Shown here piece by piece: positions 1 to 9,782 of a stretch of DNA of 64,000 nucleotides (within the stretch, counting starts at the first letter, position 1; every line of letters starts with the position of its first letter). The notes under the pieces are model-generated. The model was not told the origin of the DNA. It saw nothing but the letters and a program-made list of their open reading frames with translations, and ran no database searches. A program made the translations under genes and the position numbers. The DNA lies in the NCBI RefSeq assembly GCF_000424545.1, contig NZ_AUKC01000015.1, positions 29,950 through 93,949 of the forward strand, written 5' to 3'. The stretch is from Butyrivibrio sp. NC3005 (GTDB lineage: Bacteria; Bacillota; Clostridia; Lachnospirales; Lachnospiraceae).

Positions 1-377
1 TTCTTGCTCCAAATATCCCAAAGATCTACATCTTTATTAGCTGTTCCATGAGCAATAGCCTTAGCTGTATCAATAGTACTGCCTCCGCCTACTCCGATAA
101 CAATATCAATGTTTTCTTTAACAGCAAGCTTTATTCCCTCTTTGGCATGAGCAACCGTAGGATTTGGCTTTACTCCGCCAAACTCTACATACTCAATTTC
201 GTAGCCTTCAAGTGACTTCTCTACTCTTTCCATTAAGCCACTTTTTATAACACTTCCACCGCCATAGACCAAAAGAGCTTTCTTCATTCCTAAATTCTTT
301 ACTTCTGCACCGATTTTTTCTTCAGCATTTTTTCCGAATATAACCTTAGTAGGTGCCTGATATTCAAATGACTCCAT
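1..377 (-). CDS. Iron-containing alcohol dehydrogenase, N-terminal part (runs off left edge)
   Basis: The visible 125 codons start at an ATG at 377 preceded by a GGAGAAGGAA-type ribosome site, and continue past base 1. The start MESFEYQAPTKVIFG is typical of group III iron alcohol dehydrogenases of the butanol dehydrogenase type, and the nucleotide-binding stretch GGGSTIDTAKA lies at residues 97-107. Such enzymes reduce aldehydes to alcohols with NAD(P)H in the cytoplasm. The iron ligands (Asp and three His) would be in the missing C-terminal half, so metal binding cannot be checked. It has its own promoter-like site at 437-445 and is probably transcribed separately from radA. The substrate is not predictable from this part. 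Confidence 0.85.
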   Translation of the reverse strand, partial: MESFEYQAPTKVIFGKNAEEKIGAEVKNLGMKKALLVYGGGSVIKSGLMERVEKSLEGYEIEYVEFGGVKPNPTVAHAKEGIKLAVKENIDIVIGVGGGSTIDTAKAIAHGTANKDVDLWDIWSK

Positions 378-436
378 AATTTCCTTCTCCCACAACTATA
401 ATTTAGCAGAGCCTTTCTAACCGAGTCTGCACGACA

Positions 437-445
437 ATTATACCA
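437..445 (-). promoter_or_regulatory. Extended -10 promoter for the alcohol dehydrogenase
   Basis: On the minus strand this reads TGGTATAAT, an extended -10 element (TGn plus TATAAT). No good -35 hexamer is visible. It lies about 60 bases before the ATG at 377, in the short gap after the radA stop codon. Confidence 0.5.
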
Positions 446-462
446 CCAAAAACAAAAGTTTT

Positions 463-1845
463 TTAAAAGATTCTCATTGCATCCTGAACACTTTTAACTC
501 CAATTATTGTAAGTCCCTCTATATCTTTTAGCTTACTTTCAAATGCCTTAGGCAAAATAATAGTTTTAAAACCAAGCTTCTTAGCTTCCATTACTCTTTG
601 CTGTGTCATGGAAACGCTTCTGACTTCACCTGATAATCCCACTTCTCCAAAGGCTATCACATCAGGAGATATTGGTCTATTCCTAAAGCTGGAAATAATA
701 GCAAGACATATTCCAAGATCAAGTGCCGGTTCCTGCAGTTTCATTCCACCTGCAAGATTCACATATGCATCACAGTCAGACATCTGGAGTCCAACTCTTT
801 TTTCCAAAACTGCCATAAGAAGATTCACACGGTTATAATCTGTTCCGTTCGCCTGTCTCTTGGGAAATCCAAAATTCGTCCTGCAAACAAGTGCCTGTAT
901 CTCAATCAGTATTGGTCTTGTTCCTTCAACAGAACATGTAACAATAGAGCCACTTGCATCCTCTGGTCTTCCATCAAGCATAAATTCTGATGGATTTTTT
1001 ACTTCCGCAAGACCGCTCTCTCTCATCTCAAAAACGCCAATTTCATTAGTTGAACCAAATCTATTCTTAACAGCTCGAAGCACTCTGTAACTAGCCTGTC
1101 TGTCTCCTTCAAAATACAACACTGTATCAACCATATGTTCCAAAACTCTAGGTCCTGCTACAGTTCCTTCTTTAGTAACATGTCCTACAATAAATGTGGA
1201 AATATTCATACTCTTGGCAATTCGAAGGAGTATAGCAGTAGCTTCTCTAACCTGCGATACACTTCCAGGTGCTGCCGAAACATTTTCACTAAACATTGTT
1301 TGAATCGAATCTATTATTACCACTTCAGGATTCACCCTTGTAATAACCTCTTCTATTATGTCCAAATTCGTTTCACACAAAAATTTCAGATCATCTGTAA
1401 ATTCTCCAACTCTGTTCGCACGAATCTTAATCTGTTGAAGAGATTCCTCACCTGAAATATATAAAATGCTATGACCATCTTCTGACATATTTCTAGCTGC
1501 TTGAAGTAAAAGAGTAGATTTTCCGATTCCAGGATCACCTCCTACAAGGGTAAGCGAGCCTTTAACAAGTCCTCCGCCTAACACTCTGTTAAGTTCCCCG
1601 ATATGCGTATCTGCTCTATCCTCTTTAGTAAGTTCTATGTCTTTAAGTGATTTTGGTACAATCTGTGTATGTCTGCCTTTGTCAGGAGCTGTTGCTGCTC
1701 CTAGTCCTGTTCTTGTATTCCTTGCCTGTGGTTTTACAACTTCTTCCACCATGGTATTCCATTCTTTACACGAAGGGCACTGCCCCATCCACTTAGATGA
1801 TTCATATCCGCAATTCTGGCAAAAGAAAACTGTTTTATTCTTCAT
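463..1845 (-). CDS. radA: DNA repair protein RadA (Sms)
   Basis: RadA is a RecA-like, DnaB-type ATPase that promotes branch migration in recombination and repair. Counting from an upstream in-frame ATG at 1857, an N-terminal four-cysteine zinc finger is at 13-30 (CxxC...CxxC), the Walker A motif GGDPGIGKST at about 107-116, and the RadA signature KNRFG at 264-268. The C-terminal third is the Lon-protease-like domain. I place the start at 1845 (MKNKTVFFCQNC) because GGAG sits six bases before that ATG. The product is then 460 residues, normal for the family. It ends close to the alcohol dehydrogenase promoter, and the XRE regulator lies upstream on the same strand. Confidence 0.95.
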   Translation of the reverse strand: MKNKTVFFCQNCGYESSKWMGQCPSCKEWNTMVEEVVKPQARNTRTGLGAATAPDKGRHTQIVPKSLKDIELTKEDRADTHIGELNRVLGGGLVKGSLTLVGGDPGIGKSTLLLQAARNMSEDGHSILYISGEESLQQIKIRANRVGEFTDDLKFLCETNLDIIEEVITRVNPEVVIIDSIQTMFSENVSAAPGSVSQVREATAILLRIAKSMNISTFIVGHVTKEGTVAGPRVLEHMVDTVLYFEGDRQASYRVLRAVKNRFGSTNEIGVFEMRESGLAEVKNPSEFMLDGRPEDASGSIVTCSVEGTRPILIEIQALVCRTNFGFPKRQANGTDYNRVNLLMAVLEKRVGLQMSDCDAYVNLAGGMKLQEPALDLGICLAIISSFRNRPISPDVIAFGEVGLSGEVRSVSMTQQRVMEAKKLGFKTIILPKAFESKLKDIEGLTIIGVKSVQDAMRIF

Positions 1846-1883
1846 GCTAATCTCCATTCCGCCTTTTCTAGACTACCTCTAGC

Positions 1884-3623
1884 TTACAACAAAACGGAAA
1901 CTAACGCATCACTTAGTTTAAAATTTGTTTCTTCTGGAAAATAATCCTTGAAGACTTTTATAAGCTTAACAACAAAACAATTATCCTTTTTTATTTTTTT
2001 CAGACATAACGCATATATCTCCATTATAAATAAAGTTACATGCAGATCGTACAAATATATGTCATATTCTCTAGACTCTACAAATTTAATTATTTTATCA
2101 AACTTTTTTTCTCTGAAAAGAGCATATGAATATAGCATTACTGTGGTTGGAAAAACTGTATTCGAATATGATAAATCTATAATCGTATTTCTATAATAAG
2201 ATAGTTGTTTTTCCAATAAACAAATGCTTTCACTTACACGATTACACATAATTAATGAAAATGAAATATTATTCAAAATCATCATTTCAAGGCAGGAAAA
2301 ATGGTAGGCATTAAATGTAGAAAATGAAATTCCTGAGAGCGTCTTATTAAGTATATTCCATAATCGAATAATCTTTTTATCGCTGCACTTTTGCTTTTCT
2401 ATATCTATAAAACCCTTTAGTTGTTCATAAAAAATACCTTCTGAAAATTCTGGAATATTCTCATTTCTTATCATTTTATCCGGTACGGCTTCATCAGTTT
2501 TTATTTTTTTCACTCCATATGGAATATCTAATATCATTTCTGTTTCATTACCCCAATATACAAATGTATCCATTGAATAGCCTAGACGTTCAATAATTGT
2601 CCTAAAAACTATTGGCGAAGGCATAAGTATATCACTTTCCATTCTATAATAGTTCGATTTACTACATATTCCATTTATAGCTTTCTCAATAGGAACGTCA
2701 CTAATATTTCTATAATATTTAAGTGCTTTTCCTATTGTAAAGCTTCTACAATCCGATCTATTTGTAAATTGTAAATCATCTGACATCTTTTTTAAAAAAA
2801 GAAGTTTATCATCTTCTAACTCTGAACTTTTGCCAAATGCCAAAAAAACATCTTTAGCAGACCATTTAAAGTCCTTGTCATTTGTTATCATTTCACGCAC
2901 GGTAAACAGATGACAATACTTTTGTGAACGCACTGCGTAAATTTTGGATTTCTTTGCATATTCTTTTGAATTTGATAGATCATTGCAACTCGCACAAGAA
3001 AAAGAAAGAAGTGCATACATTGACATTTTAAGATAATCTTTCTCATATTTATTTAGAGGTGAATCATTAATAACTGCAGTCAAACTATTGAATCTTTCTT
3101 TCATAAGATAAGATTCTTCATACATATATCTATAAATATATACCTCAAATTGGAGAACAGATGTATATCTATCTGTTGAGATTTCACTTAGATTCATTCC
3201 TTCAAAAGCCTGACAGACATATTTTTGAGCATCTAAAAGAAACTTATTAATATTTCTAAAAAGGCTTGAAACCAACAATAAAAACTCCGCCTTTAGTCTT
3301 ATATCTGAATTATCAATATCCTTGCACATTAGAAGATACTTTAGTGCAGCACCATCATTTCCACAGGTCAAACATAGTCTTACATTTTTAAAATTCCTGG
3401 CAATCAGAAAATCATTAACAGATGCGAACTCACTTATAAAACTTTCTTTTACACCAGCTTTTTTGCAAAAAAGATCAAAGTATTTTTTACTAATTCTTCT
3501 AGAACCATTTTCAAACTTACTCAAAGTAACAGTAGAACATATTCCTTCAGCAAACTCTTCTTGAGTCATTCCAGAGATCCTTCTCATTTTTTTCAGCAAA
3601 ACCGCAGCATTTCTAACACACAT
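1884..3623 (-). CDS. Large XRE-family regulator with helical-repeat C-terminus
   Basis: The first 65 residues form an XRE-type helix-turn-helix (MTQEEFAEGI, then TLSKFENGSRRIS). The remaining 500 or so residues are helical, Cys- and Tyr-rich and TPR-like. This is the layout of peptide-responsive Rgg/PlcR-type regulators, though longer than most. I choose the third in-frame ATG at 3623 because GGAG lies five bases upstream. The earlier start at 3656 would overlap the terminator hairpin at 3655-3692. No candidate signal peptide gene is visible next door; the upstream neighbour encodes a 156-residue membrane-anchored protein. The target and ligand are unknown. The assignment as a DNA-binding regulator is firm; peptide response is only inferred. 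Confidence 0.75.
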   Translation of the reverse strand: MCVRNAAVLLKKMRRISGMTQEEFAEGICSTVTLSKFENGSRRISKKYFDLFCKKAGVKESFISEFASVNDFLIARNFKNVRLCLTCGNDGAALKYLLMCKDIDNSDIRLKAEFLLLVSSLFRNINKFLLDAQKYVCQAFEGMNLSEISTDRYTSVLQFEVYIYRYMYEESYLMKERFNSLTAVINDSPLNKYEKDYLKMSMYALLSFSCASCNDLSNSKEYAKKSKIYAVRSQKYCHLFTVREMITNDKDFKWSAKDVFLAFGKSSELEDDKLLFLKKMSDDLQFTNRSDCRSFTIGKALKYYRNISDVPIEKAINGICSKSNYYRMESDILMPSPIVFRTIIERLGYSMDTFVYWGNETEMILDIPYGVKKIKTDEAVPDKMIRNENIPEFSEGIFYEQLKGFIDIEKQKCSDKKIIRLWNILNKTLSGISFSTFNAYHFSCLEMMILNNISFSLIMCNRVSESICLLEKQLSYYRNTIIDLSYSNTVFPTTVMLYSYALFREKKFDKIIKFVESREYDIYLYDLHVTLFIMEIYALCLKKIKKDNCFVVKLIKVFKDYFPEETNFKLSDALVSVLL

Positions 3624-3654
3624 AGTAGTCTCCATTGCTCTATTAGTATAGTAC

Positions 3655-3692
3655 AAAATTGCAGGAATAATAATTATTATCCCTGCAATTTT
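3655..3692 (-). terminator. Terminator after the 3720-4190 gene
   Basis: An 11-bp inverted repeat (AAAATTGCAGG with CCTGCAATTTT) encloses an AT-rich second repeat. It lies between the stop codon at 3720 and the start of the XRE regulator gene. The terminal T run makes it a plausible intrinsic terminator in either direction. Confidence 0.6.
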
Positions 3693-3719
3693 GTTGAAAA
3701 CATTTTTCCGGTTCAGACG

Positions 3720-4190
3720 TCATTCAAAAACAGAAGCACCTCCGTAATAATAAACGCCTGGAACATTATATGTCTCTTTTCCTTGCTTTAAAACAAGATG
3801 ACCAACAGCAAGAACACTTCCATCATTAACTTCTGCAGAATCTAATTTATATTCATAACTAAACCCTCTGTATTTTTCTGGTTCAGAGGAAACCCATACA
3901 TTTTCTATTTGTTCACCTTCAGGTTCAGACTTTCGTGTAACAACATTCAATTTTAATTTCACTTTTCCATCTATAAGAATAGGATTACAGTAATATCCAA
4001 ATTCATCTTCAGGAGAAACCTTCTTCTCGCCGTACTCTTCAGCTTCTTTTTCAGATAAAATTTTATGCTCAGTTAAAAGCTGCTTTCTATTTTCAAGATT
4101 TAGTTTTTCTCCTTTTGTTTTAACAATAAAAAATATGGCAACTGCTATTACTGTTATTATCAACGGTACAACTAATATACGTTTGCACAT
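3720..4190 (-). CDS. Membrane-anchored protein of unknown function
   Basis: This 156-residue protein starts after a perfect AGGAGG site. It has one N-terminal hydrophobic segment (about residues 4-23) following MCKR, so it is probably a signal anchor with the rest outside the cell. The outer part is charged, with EAEEYGEKK and a Gly/Tyr-rich end (YYYGGASVF). I recognise no family or catalytic motif. It has its own terminator before the XRE regulator gene, so functional linkage with that regulator is possible but unproven. Confidence 0.6.
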   Translation of the reverse strand: MCKRILVVPLIITVIAVAIFFIVKTKGEKLNLENRKQLLTEHKILSEKEAEEYGEKKVSPEDEFGYYCNPILIDGKVKLKLNVVTRKSEPEGEQIENVWVSSEPEKYRGFSYEYKLDSAEVNDGSVLAVGHLVLKQGKETYNVPGVYYYGGASVFE

Positions 4191-4318
4191 TTTTTACCTC
4201 CTAAAACAACGTTTTAATCTTTATATATTGATTTTATCTTTTTTTCATACTTAATTCCATTAACTTTTCTGCGAAAATTATAAACTTTTATTATCTTATG
4301 AAGTTGTCTGTAAACAAA

Positions 4319-4353
4319 AATACACGAGGATACATAATATATCCTCGTGTATT
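4319..4353 (-). terminator. Intrinsic terminator after the 4394-4804 gene
   Basis: A 14-bp perfect stem (AATACACGAGGATA with its complement) and an 8-base loop are followed on the minus strand by TTTTTG. It lies 40 bases after the stop of the upstream gene. Confidence 0.8.
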
Positions 4354-4393
4354 ACTATATTCTGTTTATTTTATTCAAAAGAAATACTGTTGT

Positions 4394-4804
4394 TTAGCAT
4401 CTTTCAATTTCAACAGAAACAGGTTTGTCAGACATCTCAACGCTTACTGAAAGCTTTCCGCCAAGACCTGTCTTCATTCTACCTTCGCTAAGTCCATTAA
4501 CTAAAACGTTATATTCAGTATTATCTTCCATGCCAAGTGTTATCTGCGCATCATTAGGACCTTCAACGCTAAAACTAACACCCTTTTCTGTTTCTTTGAA
4601 TCCTGTGACAGCTGTACCTGGAACTGATTCATAGACAAACATATCATTTGATTCGAGTCTGGTGATATCCTTGAATGTCTTAACCTTAAGCAAATCTCCA
4701 TTATGTTTGAAGCCTTCAAGCTTCTTCTTGTCAGGTAACATATAGTTACCAAAGCTCAATGTACCATCTGCTTCTGCGCGTAATAACTGTTCTACAACAG
4801 CCAT
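4394..4804 (-). CDS. Conserved hypothetical protein, Lachnospiraceae type
   Basis: This 136-residue protein begins MAVVEQLLRAEADGTLSFGN and has no signal peptide or membrane segment. The second half alternates short beta-like strands (VSFSVEG, ITLGM, VNGLSEGRMKTGLGGKLSVSVEM), suggesting a small beta-sandwich. Similar proteins are common in Clostridia. From memory they sometimes carry the label endosialidase catalytic beta chain, which I do not trust as a function. AGGAGG precedes the ATG. The gene is monocistronic, with an extended -10 promoter and a terminator of its own, and the simple structure suggests it may be well expressed. Confidence 0.7.
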   Translation of the reverse strand: MAVVEQLLRAEADGTLSFGNYMLPDKKKLEGFKHNGDLLKVKTFKDITRLESNDMFVYESVPGTAVTGFKETEKGVSFSVEGPNDAQITLGMEDNTEYNVLVNGLSEGRMKTGLGGKLSVSVEMSDKPVSVEIERC

Positions 4805-4895
4805 AAGTGGAACCTCCTATATACTACATCAATATGAAAAGCCGCAACTGTCATTAGAAATGACAATTACAAAATTTATAATATTTCTTGCCCTC

Positions 4896-4904
4896 ATTAT
4901 AGCA
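4896..4904 (-). promoter_or_regulatory. Extended -10 promoter for the 4394-4804 gene
   Basis: The minus strand reads TGCTATAAT. The leader of about 85 bases holds a small hairpin (TGTCATT with AATGACA, at about 4851-4867) and ends in an AGGAGG site. Confidence 0.6.
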
Positions 4905-4996
4905 CATCTCCAAGAAAACAATAGCCAAAATAAATGCTTATTTTTTTGTCAATTTGCTATAAAGCCGCATATTTATTGACCTTCTTAAAACACATT

Positions 4997-5107
4997 AAAA
5001 GGGAGTTCATACTTTTTTAATGTTTTCTACTCATTTTTTTCTGATATTAACAAAATAACATCAGAAAACAACCTGAATAGTAGCATTGATGAACTCCCTT
5101 TAAAAAA
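4997..5107 (-). terminator. Large nested palindrome behind clpC
   Basis: An outer stem (AAAGGGAGTTCAT with ATGAACTCCCTTT) encloses about 80 bases. These contain an inner hairpin (TTCTGAT with ATCAGAA). On the minus strand the 3' arm is followed by TTTTAATGTGTTTT. It starts a few bases after the clpC stop and probably ends the clpC transcript. It is much larger than a standard terminator. Confidence 0.6.
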
Positions 5108-5116
5108 CATATCCTA

Positions 5117-7699
5117 TTAATTTTCTGTAACTTCTGCTATCTCTTTTTCAGTCGCTTTTGAAGTAGATTTCTTTGTTACTTTTTTTCTTCCTGTTCCTGT
5201 TTTTGAAGCAGTCTTTGAAGACGTCTTTTTCTTCTTTCCTTGCTCCTTACTCTGACCAAGAAGTTTACTACTATATACAATCTTGTTATCTTTAAGTGAT
5301 ACAGAAACTTCGCTATCCCTTTTTATCTCACCTGACAATAAAGCCTCTGCCATAGAATCTTCTATTTCAGTCTGAATAGCACGTTTTAGCGGTCTAGCAC
5401 CCATCTTAGCATCAGAGTGTTTATCAACAAGATATTTTTTAACAGCTGGGGCAATCTTAAGGTCTATTCCAAGCTGCGCCTTACATCTGTCTGAAAGTGT
5501 CTTAGACAAAAGAGTAACAATTTCCATCATTTCGTTTGTTCCAAGCTGATGGAATACAAGTATTTCATCTATTCTATTGATAAATTCTGGCTTAAACAGG
5601 CGTTTAACCTCTTCCATAACACCTGACTTCATTGTTTCATAATCTTTATTAGGATCTGAATGGGTATCAAATCCAAGCTTCTTAGGTTCTACAATTCTCT
5701 GTGCGCCTACGTTAGAAGTCATTATAATAATTGTATTTTTGAAACTGACCTTTCGTCCTTTTGCATCTGTAACATGTCCATCATCAAGAACCTGAAGAAG
5801 AACATTAAATACATCAGGATGTGCTTTCTCTATTTCATCAAACAATATAACAGAATACGGATTACGGCGAACCTTTTCTGAAAGCTGTCCTCCATCATCA
5901 TATCCAACATATCCTGGAGGTGAACCTATCATCTTTGATACACTGTGAGCTTCCATATATTCGGACATATCTACACGAATAAGAGATTTCTCCGAACCAA
6001 ACATTGCTTCTGCAAGAGCTTTTGAAAGTTCTGTTTTTCCAACACCAGTAGGTCCAAGGAAAAGGAATGATCCTATAGGTCTGTTTGGATCCTGAAGACC
6101 AACTCTTCCTCTCCTTATTGCCTTGGAAACAGCTTTAACAGCTTCTTCCTGACCAATCACTCTCTTGTGCAATGTTTCCTCAAGTCTTAACAATCTTTCG
6201 GATTCCTTCTCTGCAATCTTTTTTACAGGAATCTTAGTCCATAAAGCTACTACTTCAGCGATGTCATTTTCACCAACAGTAATTGAATTGCTCTGCTCTT
6301 TCTTCTCATTAGCAGCTTTCAGTCTATTATACTTTTTAATCAGAACACTCTGTTGACGATTTAGTTCTCCTGCCTGCTTGTAATCTTCACTTCTGAGAGC
6401 TTCCTCAACCTGATCATCAAGATCTTTTATCTGAGCATCCAGTTCTCTCATCTTGGTATTGTCACCCATCGAGCGAAGACGAACTGCTGAAGATGCCTCA
6501 TCGATAAGATCAATAGCTTTATCAGGAAGATTTCTATCGTTTATATAACGACTTGATAATTCAACCGCTGCCTTAATCGCATCTGGAAGAATACGAACAT
6601 GATGGTGCTCTTCGTATTTGTACAAAATACCATTAAGAATATCTGTTGTTTCTTCCTGCGTTGGTTCTTCTACAGAAACTGGCTGGAAACGGCGCTCCAA
6701 TGCCGCGTCTTTCTCAACATACTTCCTATACTCATTAACAGTTGTTGCACCGATTAACTGAATCTCACCTCTTGCAAGTGAAGGCTTCAAAATATTAGAA
6801 GCATCAATTGCTCCTTCTGCACCGCCTGCGCCTATAAGAGTATGCATTTCATCGATAAAAAGAATAATATTTCCATCTTCTGAAACTTCATGAATAACTT
6901 TCTTTATTCTTTCTTCGAACTCGCCTCTATACTTAGAACCTGCTATCATTCCTGACAGATCTAAAGTTAAAAGACGCTTATTCTGGACAGTAAATGGCAC
7001 TTCACCTGATACTATACGCTGTGCAAGACCTTCAACAACCGCAGTCTTACCTACACCAGGTTCTCCAATCAGACACGGATTATTCTTGGTTCTTCTGCTA
7101 AGTATCTGAATTACCCTCTTGATTTCTGTCTCTCTACCTATTACAGGATCAAGCTTTCCAGATGCTGCAAGTGCCGTTAAATCTCTGCTATACTGTGCAA
7201 GAGCAGACCCTTTCTTTCTACCATTTTGTCTTCTTCCAAGATCTTCTTTTACCAGGTTAGGATCTTCTCCCATAGCAGCAAGAGTTTCAGCATATAACTT
7301 CTGAACCGGAACATTTAAAGTACTTATGAGACGAACTGCAACATTTTCTCCATCTTTTATCAAAGCAAGCAAAATATGCTCTGTACCCGTTTTTGATGCA
7401 TGAAAACGATCTGCCTGTCTATGTGCTTCTGCAAGAACCTGCTGAGCACGTGGTGAAAAGCCATCTCGATCCATGGTTGTAACACTTCCATCCTGGACGA
7501 TCAGATCTTTCACAAGGTCCATCAGCTTTTTCTCGTCAATTCCATTATCTGCCAAAATTCTGGAAGCTACACTTCCCTCCTCACGAATTAAACCAAGTAA
7601 AATATGCTCTGTACCAATATAGTTTAATTTTAGAGTTTTGGCCGCCTTTCTGGCAGAACGAAGTGCATTGCTGGCCTTATCTGTGAACTGTGAATTCAT
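5117..7699 (-). CDS. clpC: ATP-dependent unfoldase ClpC
   Basis: ClpC is a ring-forming AAA+ unfoldase that feeds damaged or regulatory proteins to ClpP. In order, the 860 residues show two Clp-N repeats (1-145), the first AAA domain with GEPGVGKT (about 215), a UVR-like middle segment ([13 protein letters not shown], about 440), the second AAA domain with [15 protein letters not shown] (about 550), and the ClpB D2 small domain. The last 45 residues are an unusual lysine- and serine-rich tail ([14 protein letters not shown]). GAGAAGGGAG precedes the ATG. A GntR regulator lies 30 bases upstream in the same direction. The ctsR-mcsA-mcsB genes that accompany clpC in Bacillus are absent here. Confidence 0.96.
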   Translation of the reverse strand: MNSQFTDKASNALRSARKAAKTLKLNYIGTEHILLGLIREEGSVASRILADNGIDEKKLMDLVKDLIVQDGSVTTMDRDGFSPRAQQVLAEAHRQADRFHASKTGTEHILLALIKDGENVAVRLISTLNVPVQKLYAETLAAMGEDPNLVKEDLGRRQNGRKKGSALAQYSRDLTALAASGKLDPVIGRETEIKRVIQILSRRTKNNPCLIGEPGVGKTAVVEGLAQRIVSGEVPFTVQNKRLLTLDLSGMIAGSKYRGEFEERIKKVIHEVSEDGNIILFIDEMHTLIGAGGAEGAIDASNILKPSLARGEIQLIGATTVNEYRKYVEKDAALERRFQPVSVEEPTQEETTDILNGILYKYEEHHHVRILPDAIKAAVELSSRYINDRNLPDKAIDLIDEASSAVRLRSMGDNTKMRELDAQIKDLDDQVEEALRSEDYKQAGELNRQQSVLIKKYNRLKAANEKKEQSNSITVGENDIAEVVALWTKIPVKKIAEKESERLLRLEETLHKRVIGQEEAVKAVSKAIRRGRVGLQDPNRPIGSFLFLGPTGVGKTELSKALAEAMFGSEKSLIRVDMSEYMEAHSVSKMIGSPPGYVGYDDGGQLSEKVRRNPYSVILFDEIEKAHPDVFNVLLQVLDDGHVTDAKGRKVSFKNTIIIMTSNVGAQRIVEPKKLGFDTHSDPNKDYETMKSGVMEEVKRLFKPEFINRIDEILVFHQLGTNEMMEIVTLLSKTLSDRCKAQLGIDLKIAPAVKKYLVDKHSDAKMGARPLKRAIQTEIEDSMAEALLSGEIKRDSEVSVSLKDNKIVYSSKLLGQSKEQGKKKKTSSKTASKTGTGRKKVTKKSTSKATEKEIAEVTEN

Positions 7700-7729
7700 C
7701 TGCCTAACTCCCTTCTCAATCTTTAACTA

Positions 7730-8104
7730 TCAGTTGCCCTCAAAGCTATCATATATTTGGTCTACAAGACCGTGAATCTCGTCTCTTGTCACATTTTTGC
7801 AAAGAGCTCTAGCAAGAACAACAGCCAGTTCTTCTCTGGCTTCTTCTAATGCCTCTAATTTGTTGATATCAACTGCAATAACAACACCTTTTCTGCGGTC
7901 AATCTTAACAAAACCTTCTCTTTGCAAAATCGAATATGCTTTATTGACTGTATGCATATTTATGCCGATTGTATCTGCAAGAGTTCTGACACTTGGAAGC
8001 TGCTCGCCTTCTCTAAGCTTAGAGGTGGCAATTCCAAGTATAATCTGATTACACAACTGAATATAAATTGCGTCATCACTGTTAAAATCAATTTCTATTA
8101 TCAC
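7730..8104 (-). CDS. GntR-family (YtrA-type) transcriptional regulator
   Basis: This 124-residue protein has a GntR winged helix over residues 10-75 (LREGEQLPSVRTLADTIGINMHTVNKAYSIL, read in parts) and only a short helical tail. That length matches the YtrA subfamily, which usually represses neighbouring operons. The start is a GTG at 8104 with GGTGGG just upstream. It shares an apparent promoter (8149-8177) with clpC, so it may control its own gene and clpC. YtrA-type regulators more often sit by ABC transporter genes, and none is present here. Confidence 0.85.
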   Translation of the reverse strand: MIIEIDFNSDDAIYIQLCNQIILGIATSKLREGEQLPSVRTLADTIGINMHTVNKAYSILQREGFVKIDRRKGVVIAVDINKLEALEEAREELAVVLARALCKNVTRDEIHGLVDQIYDSFEGN

Positions 8105-8148
8105 TATCCCACCGCCTTTACCATACGGAGAATGCCTCTGTGATATAA

Positions 8149-8177
8149 ATAGTATAACAGAATCAGAACTATGTCAA
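8149..8177 (-). promoter_or_regulatory. Promoter for the GntR-clpC pair
   Basis: The minus strand carries a perfect -35 TTGACA (8172-8177) and a -10 readable as TACTAT with 17-base spacing or TATACT with 15-base spacing. Confidence 0.65.
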
Positions 8178-8223
8178 ATCCTACAAATACTCTTTCGGCA
8201 TACGTTGCTGTTATGATTAGCTT

Positions 8224-9726
8224 TTATCTTCCTCTGCGGTCACTTTTTCCATTCCCAAGATCAAGAAAACCAAATTCATCTTCGTCCATATCATCATCAA
8301 CGAAGTTTCTGGCTCTTCTAGAAGACATTTTTGAACTACGCTCTGATTCTTTTGGAATATCAAAATCATCTTCATCAAATGGTCTTCTTCTATCATCTCT
8401 TCTTGAAGACATTCTTGCGTCTCTTACATTACTTCTATCTTCTTCAATTTCTTCATCAGAATAATCATCCTGATATTCCTCATCATCTACATATTCTTCA
8501 TCTTCCGGATACTCTTCTACTTCCTGTTTTGCATGATGCCCCAAACCTGCAAATCTGCCTCTCTTTTTTTCCTTGGGTTCTTCTTCAGGAATATCCTCTT
8601 CAGAATAATCTTCCTGATCCTGTCCATATTCTTCACTATCATCATAGTAAAGAAGACTTCTTAATCTAAAGAACAGGAAAATAACAGCTCCACCCAAAAT
8701 CACTACAAGAATACCAAGAATGATTGTAAGAAGTGAAAGCTTTGAACCTGAGTTTTTCTTACCATGTGTAAGTACATAATCATTTGCACTTAACACACCT
8801 GAAACTTCATACTGAAGCATTGGATCTTTTGTAGTATCAACAAGCTCATATTTTCCCTGCTCATCGATATAAATGTAATAAGTATCTGAATCTGTAGCAA
8901 GTCTCTTTGTTGGCTGCTGAGCTTGTTCCTGTGGCTGCTGTGAACTTTCTGCCTGAGGAGCATCCTGAGCACTCTCTGCCTGTCCTGCATTATCAGACTG
9001 ACCTGCATTTGGATCTGCACTTGCATTCGGATCACCATTTGCATTTACGTTCGGATCACCATTTGCATTTGCATTCTGATTAGCTTCCGGAGCTGCACCT
9101 ATCTGTACAAGATCAGCTCTAATAAAACCCTTTGCACCATTAGAAAGTGTAATATACAACCATTTCTTATTGTCTGTACCTGTAGCTGATCCGTATACAG
9201 TTACGCTATCATTTTTTACAACATGTCCAGCTACTGAATATGCTGTGCCTGCTCCTGAACGAACATTTGCTCCTTTAGTAGTAACAACTGCGTTCTGAGG
9301 ATCCATAGATGTAACCTGTGTCTCTGGGAGCTGCTGCGCAGCAGGCTGTGTTTCGGAAGTAACCTGATTATTCTGACCATCTGTCTGAACAGTCACCTGA
9401 GCGCTGTTAGCATCTGTATTGACACCATCAGTCTTTGATACTAAATCTCCACGAACATATCCTGTTCCACCAGCAACATTTACCTTATACCAAACCTGTC
9501 CGGACTCATCAGTTGTTTCCTGAAGAATCTGAACTTTATCATCTTTCTTGAGGCTGCCTACAACATTGCTGCCTGTGTTTGTTTCTGAACGAACTTTTGC
9601 AGTCTGAGCAGAAACTGTACCATATGAATCTGCAAAACTAACTAAAATATTACTTGCGCTAAGTGTCGCTACTGTACAAAAAGCAGCTACTGTAAGCGCA
9701 AATCTCCCATGAATGTTTTTCTTCAT
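8224..9726 (-). CDS. Exported protein with two bacterial SH3 domains and an acidic cytoplasmic tail
   Basis: An N-terminal signal peptide (MKKNIHGRFALTVAAF...) is followed by two SH3-type repeats at about 40-95 and 148-212 (AKVRSETNTGSNVVGSL; ANVRSGAGTAYSVAGHV). These domains usually bind peptidoglycan. A low-complexity linker with Asn-Ala-Asn-Gly-Asp-Pro repeats comes next. One membrane helix at about 333-358 then leads to a 140-residue tail rich in Glu, Asp and Arg. The predicted topology is wall domain outside and charged tail inside. The start at 9726 is preceded by GGAAGGGA and is preferred over an in-frame ATG at 9750. No catalytic domain is visible; a role in envelope sensing or anchoring is inference. 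Confidence 0.8.
   Translation of the reverse strand: MKKNIHGRFALTVAAFCTVATLSASNILVSFADSYGTVSAQTAKVRSETNTGSNVVGSLKKDDKVQILQETTDESGQVWYKVNVAGGTGYVRGDLVSKTDGVNTDANSAQVTVQTDGQNNQVTSETQPAAQQLPETQVTSMDPQNAVVTTKGANVRSGAGTAYSVAGHVVKNDSVTVYGSATGTDNKKWLYITLSNGAKGFIRADLVQIGAAPEANQNANANGDPNVNANGDPNASADPNAGQSDNAGQAESAQDAPQAESSQQPQEQAQQPTKRLATDSDTYYIYIDEQGKYELVDTTKDPMLQYEVSGVLSANDYVLTHGKKNSGSKLSLLTIILGILVVILGGAVIFLFFRLRSLLYYDDSEEYGQDQEDYSEEDIPEEEPKEKKRGRFAGLGHHAKQEVEEYPEDEEYVDDEEYQDDYSDEEIEEDRSNVRDARMSSRRDDRRRPFDEDDFDIPKESERSSKMSSRRARNFVDDDMDEDEFGFLDLGNGKSDRRGR
9008..9075. repeat. Short tandem repeat coding for an Asn-Ala-Asn-Gly-Asp-Pro linker
   Basis: Imperfect direct repeats of 15-24 bases inside the SH3 protein gene encode the linker between its second SH3 domain and its membrane helix. 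The copy number may vary between strains. Confidence 0.6.
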
Positions 9727-9782
9727 ATTATTCCCTTCCTCAAAATACATATTTCAGTTTTGGTAATATAAACCATGTTACC

